The notes: generated by a model from the letters alone, not told the origin. A stretch of 60,368 nt of DNA from Macrocybe gigantea (GCA_011319805.1 SJRY01000187.1:1-60368); one strand, 5' to 3'; shown: positions 32,665 to 45,480, counted from the stretch's first letter. Made by a program: numbers and translations.

Positions 32665-33960
32665 CACAGCTCGATTGCTTCCGGATTCTTGATGAATATG
32701 TTGTCGCCCTTGATGTTTAGGAAGGAATACTGAAGACAAGAGGTCAGCCATACATCTGGCTAGCAAGTTTCCGACATACCTCGGCCAGGTCAGTGGTTCC
32801 TTGTTTGTTGTAGTTCTGATATATAAGATTAGGCTACAGCCATGCGTCAGAAAATATCACAATAAGATGAATAGTCGCGATACATACCTCGGACGAGAAA
32901 GGCCGAAGACCGGCCGCTTCGAGGGATTCCCACCAACCAGAAGCTCAGCAAAGTTCTTTTGCCATATGTGCAGCTCGATCAAAAGCTGCCCAAACGGAAG
33001 AGGCTTGTCGGCCGCAAGGAATGAATTGACCGTGGTGTTGAGTGCGGCAAACTCCCATCCTTCGATATCGATTTTGAGAACGTCGATGCTGCTGTGACCT
33101 GTGCAAAACGATGCGCCGCATGTAACTATTCTATTACTTGAGCTGCATGGTTGGCAATCTCCGTACCATTCAGTTTCATCAGACTTTCCAGCGTGTATAC
33201 TGGAGGCTTGTCGCTCGGCCCGTGTTGGTCGACATTCGAGAGGCCGTAAGACTTGAAATGCGTTCGCGAGCTTAGCAACCAAGGGATATCGGAGCCAAGC
33301 GATTTGCTTTCTAAGTCGTAGGCCCAGACCTGACAATGGCGTGTCTTCTCAAGCACTTCTGCCTCAAAAGAGGCCTCGTACTTATTTCCTGGAAATGGTC
33401 TCAGTAGAGTCTCAGACGATGTCTAGGAGGAATGGCTGACCGAAAGAATATACGATGCAGTCCTCCTTCTCCGCTAGCCTTGACAAGCCGCAAAACCATT
33501 TGCCTCCGTCCCCCAGTTTACCGAGGCGTTCCGATTCGTGAGGACAGTTGAACGCTGGAGGGAAAAAGTTCCCTGGAAGCGATCGGTTAGTGATTCCGTT
33601 GCCGAACGAGGCTGCGATACATACAAACAGTGTACGCGGGCCATGGTGCTTTGTCGGTGGAAACCTGTGCCGCAGACATTGATTTCTTTCAGTTCTACAG
33701 AAATGGTGCGAGTTGACGTACATCATCACGTCTTTCGGCCTCGGCCCAAATTTTTTGATCAAACCTTGACGTTGGATCAGTGTCCTTTCGTAGATACGTT
33801 CTGACCTAGCCACACGATTGCTGAGGTTGTCATCTTTCAAAACATAAAGAGGTTGAATTCCAGCGTTTGAGCGAAGGGGGTAGAATAGATAAAACGTGAA
33901 GAATATGACCACAGACAAGGAGATCAGGTAACGGGGATGTCGTTGCCATAAGCCGGCCAT
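32665..33960 (-). CDS. METTL24-like methyltransferase domain protein, type II membrane
   Basis: Exons 33960-33441, 33388-33167, 33098-32888, 32833-32780 and 32730-32665. An N-terminal membrane anchor (LISLSVVIFFTFYLFYPL) suggests a Golgi or ER type II protein. The family signature FNCPHESERLGKLGDGGKW is followed by the SAM-fold motifs VWAYDLES and DVLKIDIEGWEF. Then come WWESLEAAGLRPF, NYNKQGTTDLAEYSFLNIKG and the end NIFIKNPEAIEL. One base is missing near 32947, just before the WWESLEAAGL block; all introns otherwise fit. Related proteins are annotated as methyltransferase-domain (METTL24-type) proteins of unknown substrate. Confidence 0.7.
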
Positions 33961-35266
33961 GGTTACTGAATGAACGGGGATTCGACGCTAGCCGGGGCGT
34001 CGTCGACGGGAGCTGCTTGATGCCTCGAGAAAGCAAACCCAAGTCTGCGCCAAGACGGCATCAATGTCTTCTGCCCCGAATAACGCGATTATGTAATTTC
34101 GACACGATCACGTCTTTTTGCTCCATCGTTCGGCCGACCAATCGGACTCTGCAATCGTTAGCTGAGCTTGACTGCTAAGCTCGTCATACGGCGTTATTCG
34201 AACCTGGTGGAATTATTTACATGTTGGAAGAGTTTCGTAATGACTTGCCACAGAACCATCTGTTGAGTGGGTAAAAAGTTTTGGTGAGGATGCCAAAATC
34301 TGTCACTACATTTTTCTCGCAACCAAGTCATATGTATGCCCTAGCAGCCTTGATGATCTTATCAACTGAATCCCCAGACCGTGCCATTTCGAGTTCAATC
34401 ACATTGTGGCTCAATGGAGAACGAGCGAAGATTAACAGACACCCAAGCAAACACCGATGATCGTTCTGCCACTATTGGCAGGCTATGATACTCACGTTCC
34501 CGTGTTATCTCATTCTAAAGCCTGGCGCCCATCTATGCACAGCGGTTGATGCACGCACCACGTCGCTTGCGTGTCTAGATACCGTTATCATCACCCGTTC
34601 GCAAGAGGATGTGGTTTGATTAGCAAGTCGGTCCTCAAGTCCTCTCTGCATGTGACAATCCCATAGCTGTTCGATTGCAGACGTCTGATGGACAAACCGC
34701 AAAACTCCGATGACGGACGCATTCATACTTCAAGGTCTGGCAGATATGATCCGTGATTGATTTCACGGCGCTAGAAGGGCTAGGGATAGTTGCTACTGCA
34801 GCCTTTTTCGCTACTTGCGCAGGGCAACGAAAAGGCCTCGGTCCCTGCATTATGTATGGCTCGATCTGATATCAGCTGCCTCGCGTCGGGACTCTAGATC
34901 CAGACGAATTGGCAGAGGGGTTCGCTGCAGTGTCCATGTGGTGATTAGCTCTAGTCCTTTATAACTGCGCTATCAGCACCTCCACGCTTGTCGCATCCTG
35001 TCCTCGACCTGCCTAATCCTTGGCTGTTCCCCAGATACGCCAGCAACCGATCTCTACGGAGCAGTCATGTGCGCAGAAAACTGTCTCGGTCTTCCCTGTC
35101 AACGTGGTAGAGTGAATGCGTGTGCACAGTCCATATAGGCAAAGGGTACGTCCATCAGCTCAATAAAAGACTTGGCTCCCGGTCCTGACTGTGTTATCCT
35201 GCTGGCCAAGGCCCCTGCACCCTCCACACACCGGCGATCCTGCAATCGATACCGCGCACCTGCACA
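33961..35266. other. intergenic, 1.3 kb
   Basis: Between divergent genes. No recognisable coding sequence or repeat. Confidence 0.4.
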
Positions 35267-37342
35267 ATGTCGTCGCAAGGAGCACCCAGAGTCGTTATTG
35301 ATGATACGTTTGGTACGGCGATACTTGTGTGGCGTGGAAACTCGAGACTGAATTGACATTTCAGGTTCGGCGTTCATCGGGGCCTTGTTCACGGCTATGT
35401 GTGTCTCTCATCCTTGTGCGCGAAAGTGCTAATTTCTGGTTCCGTCTACGACTTCAGGCTTTATGGCATCACGACACTTCAAGTACATTATTTCGAAATA
35501 TTGGAAGAAGCTCATTTGTTAATGATATTCCCAAGACATATTTTTACTACGTGCACTACCCCAAAGATAGATTCGACACCAAGATCCTTGTAGGCTTCTT
35601 CTTATTTCGAAGCTGCTCTAAAAGTGACTTTGATGTCCGTAATCGAAGGTCTTTTCCATCTGGTGAGGGTGGTTCTTCTCTGCTATGACACGTCTCTGAT
35701 CGTTACCTACTTCGCAGGATCCTTGATACTCTCCATGCAGCGCTAGGTGACGGAGCCCTCTTTCTTCTTGTCAAGATCTTCTTACTGAGATAGCCTAGTC
35801 TCTGTGTGCATGTATCACTACCTGGTTGGCGCATGTCTTCCATATCTGTCCAGCCATTGAGGCTGTAATTCTTTAGGTGACAAATTATGCCAACCCTCGA
35901 GCGTTGGCAACGGGCCACTGGTACGCCTTAGATCTTGATCGTCCTGTCGTTTGAAAATATCGTTCATCATGTTCAAGGTCTTTATTCGTACGTCATTCAT
36001 ATACCTACCTCAATACTATTGCTCATTTGAGTCACAGCTTTCTGTCCTCCTGAATGTGAGTCAACGTTATGGACCTGGTGTTTTTCTCCCCCTAACATTT
36101 CTCAAGGTCGTTATTGCATGCTGCGTGCAAACGTAAGCTATGACGCGCGAATCCAGGCATCGACAGCTGAGTTTGCTTTGAAAGCTATTTCACCGTCAAA
36201 ATCCATCACCGTGCGTGCTTTGCGTCACTTGATGCGCTGTACTGGACTCAGAATGTCTCTAGTATGCGGACCCAAAGTTCGGTGGTTTATATCAACGTTC
36301 ATTGTAGGTGCCACCGTACATGCACGAGTACATTCGCATATAATGCGTTGCGGCAGGGCCTTATTGTTCTTGCGCATTTCGCTTTTGGAATTGGTGAGCT
36401 ATCTATCTTTACAACTTGGCCAGCCGTTTTGCTTACACACTCAACAGAGACTGTCGTATTCCTGTAAGACGATCATCGGCTGGCCCGAGGATCCTTTACT
36501 CAACATTCGGCTATTCGCTGCTAAGGTTCATTAAGAAGGAGCTCGCCAAACTGCCCGACATCACAGTAGCTATCAACCTTGTTTGATTCATCATGCATGT
36601 GCTGATGTATGCCAGCTCTTCGCAGCGATGCCTTTTGCTGTTTTTGCCGTTCTCTCCGATATACTCATCGCCGGTGCCCTGTGCATCCTGCTCCACGGGA
36701 GCAAAACCGGTTTTGAAAAGTGAGCGCGTCATCTGCACCTTTCATGAACAGATGCTGAAGCATGTCATATAGAACGAACATGCTCATATCGACGCTGATG
36801 GTCTACGCAATCAATCGTTGCCTTCTAACCTCGTATGTCCCGATACCCCACCGAAAAGATGTATCTACAACCTTCTATCTTCTAGAGTTGTCGCGGTTGT
36901 TGAAGTCATCGTGGTACGTTACACTTGGAGACCCATAGCCCTTATGCCTCGCTCACTGTCGAATTTCGTACGAAGTTTGCCATTGCTCCTCACAGCCTCT
37001 GGTTTACAGCTATCGATTTCGTTATCGGAAAGTGTAAGCCCGAGATCTCCGGCTTAGCTTCAACCGTGCCAGTGTTCATTCCCGGTCTCGCGATCGACAG
37101 TGTATGCGAACAGCCTTTTGGCAACTCTCAACAGCCGAAACCATCTGATGAGCAACATGCCGGTTATGAACACTGTTCCGTTATCGGATATACGCTTCGA
37201 GGATCAGACTGCAAGGGTGAGACTGTCGATTTCTGCGACGACTCTTCTCTTGAATTTTCCTCATGTTCAATCGTATCTAGACCACTGCTACCGTAAAAGC
37301 TCTCTCCTCGTAGGGCAGATCAAGCCGGACTCACCACTCTGA
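35267..37342 (+). pseudogene. DUF6534-type multi-helix membrane protein, frame-broken
   Basis: The start MSSQGAPRVVIDDTFG joins across a 5' intron to SAFIGALFTAML and then to YGITTLQ and TYFYYVHYPKDRFDTKIL. These are the typical beginnings of the seven-helix proteins annotated as DUF6534 in Agaricomycetes. Further pieces in family order: ALKVTLMSVIEGLFHL, LDTLHAAL, GLIVLAHFAFGIGEL (near 36353), FAVFAVLSDILIAGALCILL with HGSKTGFEK (36630-36720), and KMYANSLLATLNSRNHL (37100-37145). At least one frame change (near 35610) is not explained by an intron, and the middle part could not be joined cleanly. It is either a pseudogene or affected by sequence errors. Coordinates of the end are approximate. 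Confidence 0.5.
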
Positions 37343-37764
37343 CCTTTACAGGGAACTAAAGGCGTTGTAATTAACCTCAATCCCAACAAAACAACGAGCT
37401 CTGGGAGCAGCGGATCTCAAACACTTGGCCTAAATGACAAATATTCCAATGTTGGTCATTTCCTGTCGGTTTCGTCACCCTAGATTGATTAGCGCTTGAC
37501 AGAATTACCAGCTGAACTAGGCCCAGATTTGACGTATGTCGGTATAGCAGGTGTACAGTATATATATATCTACATGCACGAATTATCATTATTGTAGAGC
37601 AGCAGGATAGAACTTCCTCGTCTACTCAGCAAAAAACAAATACCGATCCGGACACGGAGCGTTTCGCCTTTAGAATCATACGATTAGAGTACCTCGTACT
37701 CTGTCCAGTCCGGACAGTTGTGGCTGGTCATAACCTGCGCAGATCGTAAGGTCAGAACGTGTGT
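37343..37764. other. intergenic, no gene seen
   Basis: Between convergent DUF6534-like and F-box genes. Contains a short TA run near 37559. Nothing else seen. Confidence 0.4.
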
Positions 37765-38998
37765 TTACAGTAAACTATTCTTCTCTGCGAACTCACTCTT
37801 GTTGGAATGAATGATGTCGAAGGTGATATGTCCTCTTTCGCAGCAATTTTTAAAGCACGCTGAGCTCTTTGAAGGCCGTAGTACGATCTACGGTTGGATA
37901 TAGTGATGCGGACACTTTGATTATACCGTGGGATTGTTCTACCCAATTGCAAAGCGCTGAGTCAATGGCGTTCCAGATATCCATACTGGCTCGTCGCTGG
38001 AGGTGCGGTGCAGAAACCCTTGCTGAAGAAGAAGAGTTACTTCCTGAAGTCCGCAGTGGGGAGACGAGACGATGCCCTGAAGTATTCGTGACGTGATGGA
38101 AATCGAGATGTCTTGGTTATCTCCAACGCTATATGCCGGAAACAACACCAAGGAACGAAGATGCTTGAGGGGAAATATAAGCTTCGAGTCCAGGTACAGC
38201 GCCGCCTCTTGAGCTGCGAAGTAAGCAGGTTAGAAAGGCCATCAGGACCTGGGTTACAAGCGCGCGTCGTACCCGGTTTCGACCGTAACACGCATGCCAG
38301 ATGCTGCAAATGCTCTTGTACGGAAGGAAGATCCAGAAAAGTGAGAGCATTTAGATCGGATGTGCTGAATGCTTGAAGGTTTGAAAAATCGAAAGGCGAG
38401 ATATCACTGAGCATGAAGCGGTAAAACTCGGATGGCAATGCTGCGAAACGACGTCTTTCAAGCGGATTCGCTGGAGATTCGAACCAGAAAAGATGGATAA
38501 CATCCAAAGTCAGGCTCGAGAGCGTCAGACAGGTTATCCCGCTATTCATCTGATAAAACAGGTTTACGGGCAGAAGCCCGACGCCTGTGATCTGTACAGA
38601 GTCAACGTCGGCTGGGCAAGGAGAGCTCCGATGCTATGTTGTAGCTCTGGTGTGAGCCAACGCCACATGGTATACAGTTGGAAACGGAAGCCTTCCCAGT
38701 GGAATCGGCGCAACTGTGAGAATTGCCGAAGCAGTGCTGGTAGATGGCTGTTGTCACACAACTCGACGGTGGTGTGCAGGTACAATTCGTGCACCCACAC
38801 GAGAATCTCGGGGGAGCGCTGAGCATACGATATGAATGGGTTGATGTTGACGCCTGTAAGACGGAGCGTGCGAAGAAGTAGTTTTCTAGACTTCAAGGAG
38901 AAACTCTTCGACACGGTCGAGCAAGCTTTGAGAGCGGCGATGTCGTTGAGCAGATGCTCAAGAATGGAGTCATATATGTCCTGTGGCAACGTTGCCAT
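37765..38998 (-). pseudogene. F-box-like protein, frame-broken
   Basis: The start MATLPQDIYDSILEHLLND followed by LKACSTVSKSF is an F-box-type N-terminus. Downstream are leucine-rich stretches (ITCLTLSSLTLDVIHLFWF, SLVLFPAYSVGDNQDI, GLQEVTLLLQQGF) and the end KNCCERGHITFDIIHSNK with a stop at 37765. This is the usual layout of Agaricomycete F-box proteins, which link substrates to SCF ubiquitin ligases. The frame changes near 38605 (one base missing after PTLT), near 38225, around 37950 and near 37865. With four breaks in 1.2 kb, decay is more likely than chance error. Confidence 0.6.
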
Positions 38999-40665
38999 GA
39001 AAAACACAACACCGTGGGGAGGAGACGGAGAGAAGGATATAAATCCGAGGCTTTGAATCTGTTTTGGTCGCTTCCATCAGCCCCATCAAGCTTCAAACCA
39101 TCACATGCAAGGCACAGTCTGGCTGTCTCCATTCCTGGCTCATTATGTAGATTCTAGCTCTTGCTGCCTTGAATATCTACGTTTCAGAATTATCTAGAAT
39201 TTAGCAAAATTCTTTCTTTGGCGGTCAAGGGACTATGCGAGACTTCAGAGGCCTGAGATTTAAAAAGGATTCAGAAATGCGAAGTGATACTGACAAGAGT
39301 CGAGACACGATTACAGTATCGAACTTGCGCAGGATGCGTGCACGCTGGCACCAATCACGTGCTTCGTCAGATTTTGCCTGGCGTTTGCGTGTTTTGAATC
39401 TACAGTTATCATTCACGACTGATATGACAACGTTCGACTGCTGAAACTAATGCGGTGGTCACTGGCATTTACTAGCTCCGACTCTCCGATGTTGCTTGTC
39501 TATTCCTGCAGTTCAGCCAGCAGGTTGGGAAGCTGTTCCGTCTGGCTCTCGGCTTTGGGATAGGCCTCCGCAGTCTCAGAACTATTGTTATCTGAGCCTG
39601 AGGCACACATCTGATACTGACGTTCTGGCCTATTCTTCCTGCCGACTTCGGGAGCTTCTGGCCAGTCACGAAGGGCGTCCGTTCCCCAGAAAATTTTGCT
39701 CTTGACGCAGCCACATCACGAGGCCATAGCGAAATTCAGATAGGGGTGATTATAGGCCATCTTCCGAATTTGCACCTGCGTAAGTGCTCCTTGTGTAGTC
39801 GTTCTGACATAAGGCGTTTACCTTGATTTTCTGGGCCTCCGCAGCCACGATGGAGTACTATGTAAGATCACCAATTATGCTCTATACAATACCAAGTGAC
39901 CTGATCTCGATACGGACTCTAGACAAGAAGTCAGAGCTGGTTACCTACAAGTATATCATCAGTGCTCTACAAGTGTTCGCGCCGCGAGCCATAGACCAAG
40001 ATGATCAAAAGTCGGGAAAAGTGCAAGATGAAGCTTACACAGCTGACCCTTCCTTGATCATCACCCGTGGCGCAATCTTCAAGCCTCCAAAATTTCTCGC
40101 CCCTCGTTTTCAGTAAATTTTCTGTTCAACGTTTAGGTGATTACTATCTTGGGCAGGTATGTTTGCTCATATTTGTTCGGCCTTGTCCACCTGCCCACCA
40201 GCAGTTGCAACAACGCTACTCAGACAAGAGGACAAGCGAAGATGTGGACAAGAAATTTTCTTTTGAATATGATGCTCATCTACTCAATAATTTTCCTCTC
40301 TTCACAAACCAGAACGCGATACCCCCATCTGAGGCAAACAACAATGAGTACTTTGTTCGTCCACCATTCAGGCGCCGAGTCCCTAAACGTTTTCCCTGAT
40401 CCGCTGGGTCACGACCCTCTCTGTTGCTATTCCTGGTTCTGCTACGGCGCTCTGACCACTTGAATTGCAATGCTTGCCGCAGTAGAGGCAAGGAACGCGG
40501 CGACTCTTTTCGAGATGAAAAAAAAAAATTTTTTTGGAACTCGTCATGTGGATTTCACTCCTGTCTGTGGTATAAAGTCTGGGCCAAAATGACTCTTCGC
40601 GACACTGCCTCCCACTCTTCAGTCTCTGATTCCCTTTTTCCCTGTTGTTGCACGCTTTTCTGATA
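38999..40665. other. intergenic region with AA9-1 promoter
   Basis: No gene recognised. TATAAA at 40571-40576 lies 95 nt before the AA9-1 start. A run GATG(A)9(T)7GG near 40515-40535 is present. Confidence 0.4.
40571..40576 (+). promoter_or_regulatory. TATA box of AA9-1
   Basis: TATAAA 95 nt upstream of the ATG at 40666. Confidence 0.5.
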
Positions 40666-41547
40666 ATGAAGGTCGCTGCTGGTATCCTCGGCCTTGCCGC
40701 TCTTGCGCAGAGCGCATCTGCCCACTGTGGGTCTCTCAGACGATTGTTCGAGATTCTTGGCTGACAGTTTTTCCCTGGCATAAAGACATTTTCAACGGTC
40801 TCGTCCACAACGGCCAGGTGTCGCAAGCGGCTGTTCGTCAGCCGCAGGACAACTCTCCTGTGACGGACGTGAACTCCTCCAACATGCGATGCAACATCCC
40901 TCCTTACCCCGCCACGGAGACTGTCACCGTAGCTCCCGGCGATACCGTTGGTTTTACGCTCTCCGCCGCCATCTACCACAAGGGCCCCGCTGCCCTCTAT
41001 CTCGGCAAAGCGCCCAGCTCCGTCGCTAGCTGGGATGGAAGCGGCGACAACTGGTTCAAGGTATGTCCCGGTGGTCCCTTGCTTTGTCATCGTCTCTCAC
41101 CTCGCATCCTAGATCGCGGAGTGGGGGGCAACGTTCAACCCCTTCGGGTTCACAGACACAGGCCTATCGCAGCTCACCGCCAAGATCCCCGAGAACACTC
41201 CTCCTGGCGAGGTAAGTCTTCAAGCCACTGCTAAAACTCTCAGGATTTGACTTTGCTTCCCTTTCATGACAGTACCTTCTCCGTGCGGAGCAAATCGGCC
41301 TCCACAATTTGCCCGCAGAGTACTACGTGTCTTGTGCCCAGATTAAGGTCACCGGAAGCGGATCTGGCAACCCATCCAAGGTCTCCATCCCTGGTTACAT
41401 CTCAGCTAGCGGTTGGTGTGCTCGTACTCCTTTTTTTTCAGCCCTTATTCATACTACCATTTATTAGATCCCGGCGTCACTGTCAACATCTACTGGCCTG
41501 TTCCTACGTCTTACACGGTTCCCGGACCCGCCGTCTGGCAAGGTTGA
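40666..41547 (+). CDS. AA9 lytic polysaccharide monooxygenase 1
   Basis: Exons 40666-40726, 40786-41060, 41113-41211, 41273-41411 and 41468-41547 give 217 codons plus stop. Signal peptide MKVAAGILGLAALAQSASA is followed by HYIFNGLV. The mature N-terminal His would form one half of the copper-binding histidine brace; its codon is the last complete one before intron 1, and the intron interrupts the following Tyr codon. The second copper His is in AIYHKGPAAL. The region that normally reads QxYxSCAQI is here EYYVSCAQI: the axial Tyr is kept but the usual Gln is Glu. One Cys pair (MRCN and SCAQ) fits a disulfide. No CBM1 is attached. AA9 enzymes cleave cellulose and some hemicelluloses oxidatively outside the cell. 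Intact. Confidence 0.9.
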
Positions 41548-42272
41548 TTATTATGGTCATTATGAATTGTCTTTCCCTGGTGGAAAGCCGGCATCCACAC
41601 CATTCGTTACGGATACGTTAAAACATACTGTAATTCTCTTTCGTTGAGAAATGCATTCTTTCTTCACGGAATATCTTGGAAACAGTGACCTTATCCATCG
41701 ATCACGACTGATGAGAAAAGCATTGAACGTCAGGAAGAAACTGGGCTAATCCTCGGCCTATGCTCTCTTAGGAAAGGCTTTTCGAGATCCGAAGCTCATT
41801 GGGAGCCTGCTCAGTTTCCCCGTCTTTTGCTTCGTCGCTGCTGTTCCCTGACATCACATGGCGGGTTTGATATTCTCGGAAAATCGCGGAGTGCGTCAGT
41901 TTCCCCAGATTTTCTTGGCGCGGTTCAGCGTCCAGAGATTCCACACTCTAAAGGCCTGCTTGATGCTCCATGAAATTAAGTGCTTTGCTTTTAGCTTTGC
42001 GGGCAGCGGCATCTTGCTTCGGAGTGAACATCTATTTCCTGCGTTCTTCGTCAAAGACGTCTTCGGCCCAGTTACAAGATGATATGGCGTGGTTTTGTAC
42101 TGAACGACATCCATGGGCTTGGCATTCTTTTCTCTTTGCCGTATCTTCTCCGATCCACGAGGCTATTGAGAGCTGAACGATGCAAATCGCTCTACCATTC
42201 AGTGCTCTGCGGCGAAACTAGTGGTCATGCGCGAAGAAAGGGAGGAAAATTCTGAATGTCGTCGTTTTCAGG
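41548..42272. other. intergenic between AA9-1 and AA9-2
   Basis: Short open frames without recognisable domains. Likely the 3' end of AA9-1 and the promoter of AA9-2. Confidence 0.5.
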
Positions 42273-42279
42273 TATATAA
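42273..42279 (+). promoter_or_regulatory. TATA box of AA9-2
   Basis: TATATAA, about 60 nt upstream of the ATG at 42334. Confidence 0.55.
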
Positions 42280-42333
42280 GCCTTACGACAAGGAGATGCT
42301 TGTGCTCGTAGGTCTATTGACTGACAAGGAGAC

Positions 42334-43280
42334 ATGAAGCTTGTTGAAATTCTTGGACTCATCGCACTCGCGCAAAGCGCGTCGGCGCACTGTAAGTTTT
42401 GCATGCATCTGCTGCCCTAATCGGCGTAAGCCCTGCTAACTGGCGCCTTTCACCGCCAGATATCTGGACGACGCTCATTGCGGGAAGCACCACATCGACT
42501 GCCGCCGTGCGTTTGCCGCAGACCAACTCTCCCGTCGAATCCGTGACGTCTAACGATATCCGCTGCAACGTCAATCCCTCGCCTGCGAGCGAGACTGTCA
42601 CGGTCGCTGCTGGCAGCACTATCGGGTTCAAGCTCGACAATACCGTGTATCATCAGGGTCCTGCCGCGATCTACCTCGGCAAGGCGCCTAGCACCGCTGC
42701 AAGTTGGGATGGCAGTGGAGCTAATTGGTTCAAGGTCAGTCTTCATAGCTCATTGCAGTTTGGGAAAACGTTTTACTTTGTTAATAGATTGCCGAGTGGG
42801 GTGCTACATTCAATCCGTTCCAATTCACGGACTACAACGCGAACCAGCTGACGACCACGATTCCCGCCAACACGCCTCCTGGCGAGGTACGTTTCGGCAA
42901 TGATGAAGAGTAGTGTTCATTTCAACCGAATTTTCTGTGTTCAGTATCTCGTCCGCATTGAGCAGATCGGGCTTCACGTAGCAGGAGCTCCGCAGTGGTT
43001 CATTTCCTGCGCGCAGATCAAGGTCACAGGGAGCGGCACTGGTAACCCTTCCAAGGTCTCCATTCCGGGATACGTCTCGCCCAGCGGTAAGAGGGCGACG
43101 TCGTTACGGACGAAAATGTTCAACACTAAACTTGCTTCCAGATCCTGGCCTCACCGTCAACATTTACTACCCCGTTCCAACATCCTATAAGGTAGCATTC
43201 ATCCTGCATCCAATTATCACATATCCCTCACTCAACAAACTTGTAAACAGGTCCCTGGCCCTGCCGTGTGGCGCGGATGA
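42334..43280 (+). CDS. AA9 lytic polysaccharide monooxygenase 2
   Basis: Exons 42334-42391, 42460-42734, 42788-42886, 42945-43086, 43142-43191 and 43251-43280 give 217 codons plus stop. Signal peptide MKLVEILGLIALAQSASA, then the mature N-terminal His in HYIWTTLIAG. Second copper His is in TVYHQGPAAI. The C-terminal motif reads QWFISCAQIKV: the axial residue is Phe where most AA9 enzymes have Tyr, while the preceding Gln is present. It carries a fifth intron (43192-43250, 59 nt, AAG|GTAGCA...AACAG|GTC) that the other three AA9 genes lack. Intact; very close to AA9-3, which lies in inverted orientation downstream. Confidence 0.9.
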
Positions 43281-43811
43281 ATTGGCGCTGTGGGCTCGTA
43301 GATGATGGGGATAATGACAATGCCCATTTCGAACAACGCCCTTTGAATATCTAGTCATTTTCCAAACATGTTTGTAGCAGCAAAAGATGATTCGCCCTTC
43401 GGGAGATGGCGTGGAGGTCATCACAAGTCACAGTCGACCAAGGACCATCAATGAAGAATGGCATGTATAGCCCAAATACAGAGCATCGTAATACAGAAAA
43501 GAATGGTCAAAGTTCGGCGTGGTGTTCCTCGGTATCCCCAGTAAATAGGAATTGGTAAACCAATTTCAAGCGAAGGGTGTAGATCACGCTGAACGACAAC
43601 TCACCCATTCTGTTTGGTGTCTTCATAGGCCGCCTGCTTTGCATAACGAGGGCATACTGGCGTAGGCGTCATGAGAGAAAGCAAATTATTATGACAATGG
43701 AGGGATGTCTCTTTATTCTTTCTCGTATACAGGGTATTGGACTAAGGCAGTGTTGGAGCAATCACGGACATACGAGGACAGGCAAGACATATTCAAGAAT
43801 AACACTAAGTA
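43281..43811. other. centre of the AA9 inverted duplication
   Basis: 531 bp between the convergent stops of AA9-2 and AA9-3. No gene recognised. Confidence 0.5.
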
Positions 43812-44702
43812 TCATCCTCTCCACACAGCTGGACCAGGAACAGTGTATGCCGTCGGTACTGGGTTATAGATGTTAACCGTGAGGCCAGGGTCTGCGGCAA
43901 AAAGACCAATTAGATTGTAGACGTCAACGATTTGGAAAGCAAAACCGCGCACCGGTGGGCGAGACATATCCCGGAATGGAGACCTTGGAAGGGTTACCAG
44001 TGCCGCTCCCTGTGACCTTGATCTGCGCACAGGAAATGTACCACTGCGGAGCTCCTGCTACGTGAAGCCCGATCTGCTCAATGCGGACGAGATACTGGAA
44101 AACAGAGAATTTAGTTAACATGAACAGCATTCTTTTCGTCATCGACAAAACGTACCTCGCCAGGAGGCGTGTTGGCGGGAATCGTGGTTGTCAGCTGGTT
44201 CGCGTTGTAGTCCGTGAATTGGAACGGATTGAATGTAGCACCCCATTCTGCAATCTTTTAACAAAGTAAAAGCATTTTTTCCCAAACTGCGATGCGCTAC
44301 GAAAGACTGACCTTGAACCAATTAGCCCCGCTGCCATCCCAACTTGCAGCCGTGCTTGGCGCTTTGCCGAGGTAGATCGCTGCGGGGCCTTGGTGATACA
44401 AGGTATTGTCGAGCTTGAACCCGACAGTGCTGCCAGCAGCGACCGTGACAGTCTCGCTCGCGGGCGAGGGATTGGCGTTGCAGCGGATATCGTTGGACGT
44501 CACGGACTGGACGGGAGAGTTGGTTTGCGGCAAGCGCACGGCGGCGGTCGATGTGGTGCTTCCCGCAATGAGCGTCGTCCAGATATCTATAGGGGAAGGC
44601 AAATGAGATTGGTGCGCCGTTCTTTGAGATCAAGGACACGATACAGTGGCCAGACACGTAATGTGCAAGGATGGTGAGACTGAGAAGAACGGCGAGCTTC
44701 AT
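43812..44702 (-). CDS. AA9 lytic polysaccharide monooxygenase 3
   Basis: Exons 44702-44645, 44586-44312, 44254-44156, 44094-43953 and 43891-43812 give 217 codons plus stop. Signal peptide MKLAVLLSLTILAHYVSG, then His1 in HYIWTTLIAG. Second His is in TLYHQGPAAI. The axial position is Tyr (QWYISCAQIKV), as in typical AA9. Its introns 2 and 3 are still clearly alignable with those of AA9-2, so the two arose by a recent inverted duplication. Intact. Confidence 0.9.
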
Positions 44703-44760
44703 CTTGAGAATCGTCTGGGTTACGATGTGAGTTGGAGGCCGTATACCCCAGCTGTTGCGT

Positions 44761-44767
44761 TTTTATA
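44761..44767 (-). promoter_or_regulatory. TATA box of AA9-3
   Basis: Minus-strand TATAAAA within CGCGTATAAAA, about 60 nt upstream of the start codon. The same CGCGTATAAAA occurs before AA9-4. Confidence 0.55.
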
Positions 44768-45480
44768 CGCGTCTGCTGTGCCGAATAGCAGGTTGTGTCA
44801 TTGCCGTCCGGGAAAGATGCGGATAATTGGTGCAAAGGGTCCATCCGACGATGCCACCTTGCTTCGTCGTTATCGCGTCGCCAAGCTGTTGTGTGGAGAC
44901 TGGCAGGGTGAGGAGTGGAGCATCGCGAAGCCACCATAACTTTTATCGTCGGCTTGACGAGGGAATGGTAGATGCTCGGAAAAAAAGTGAAGATCGCTGA
45001 GTGAATGAGGATATTCCGAAGTTTTCAAGTATGGCGGCCATCATGGGTCATTCGCTCTGGTCCACTGATGAATTTGGAAGCCAGATTGTGGAAGAATAAG
45101 TAGAATTCATCATCAGAGGGGTAGAAAGAATGCGATCAGCCTTGACATTCCTATTTGCTTATAATGACCGATGAGAATCATAAAATCATTTTTCATGCAC
45201 TAGGCCATACGTACGGCGGATATCAGGCCTGTTGGAATATCGCAGGGATAATACTTACCAATTGTTCGATAACCAGAGCACAGAAGGCTCGGCTCAACCA
45301 GAAATAGTGAGAGATCAGACAAGTCATGCATGTTTCCTATGGTGCGGGTACCATGCATGGTGTATGCAAATCATATTTCCTACGCTAAATACTTATCAAA
45401 CGCGAAACGTCACGCGTCACGCGTCAAACCTTCATTGCTCCTATTGGCATTTCCTGACTGACAGACGCGGAAAGTGCATC
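44768..45480. other. intergenic upstream of AA9-3
   Basis: No gene recognised. An ACGCGTCACGCGTCA-type short direct repeat lies near 45411-45426. Confidence 0.4.

Noticed and set aside
33573..33624. Possible intron in METTL24-like exon 1
   Set aside because: Length is not compatible with the reading frame and the uninterrupted frame matches the family, so it was read as exon.
40383..41090. 235-codon minus-strand frame
   Set aside because: Antisense to the signal peptide and first exons of AA9-1.
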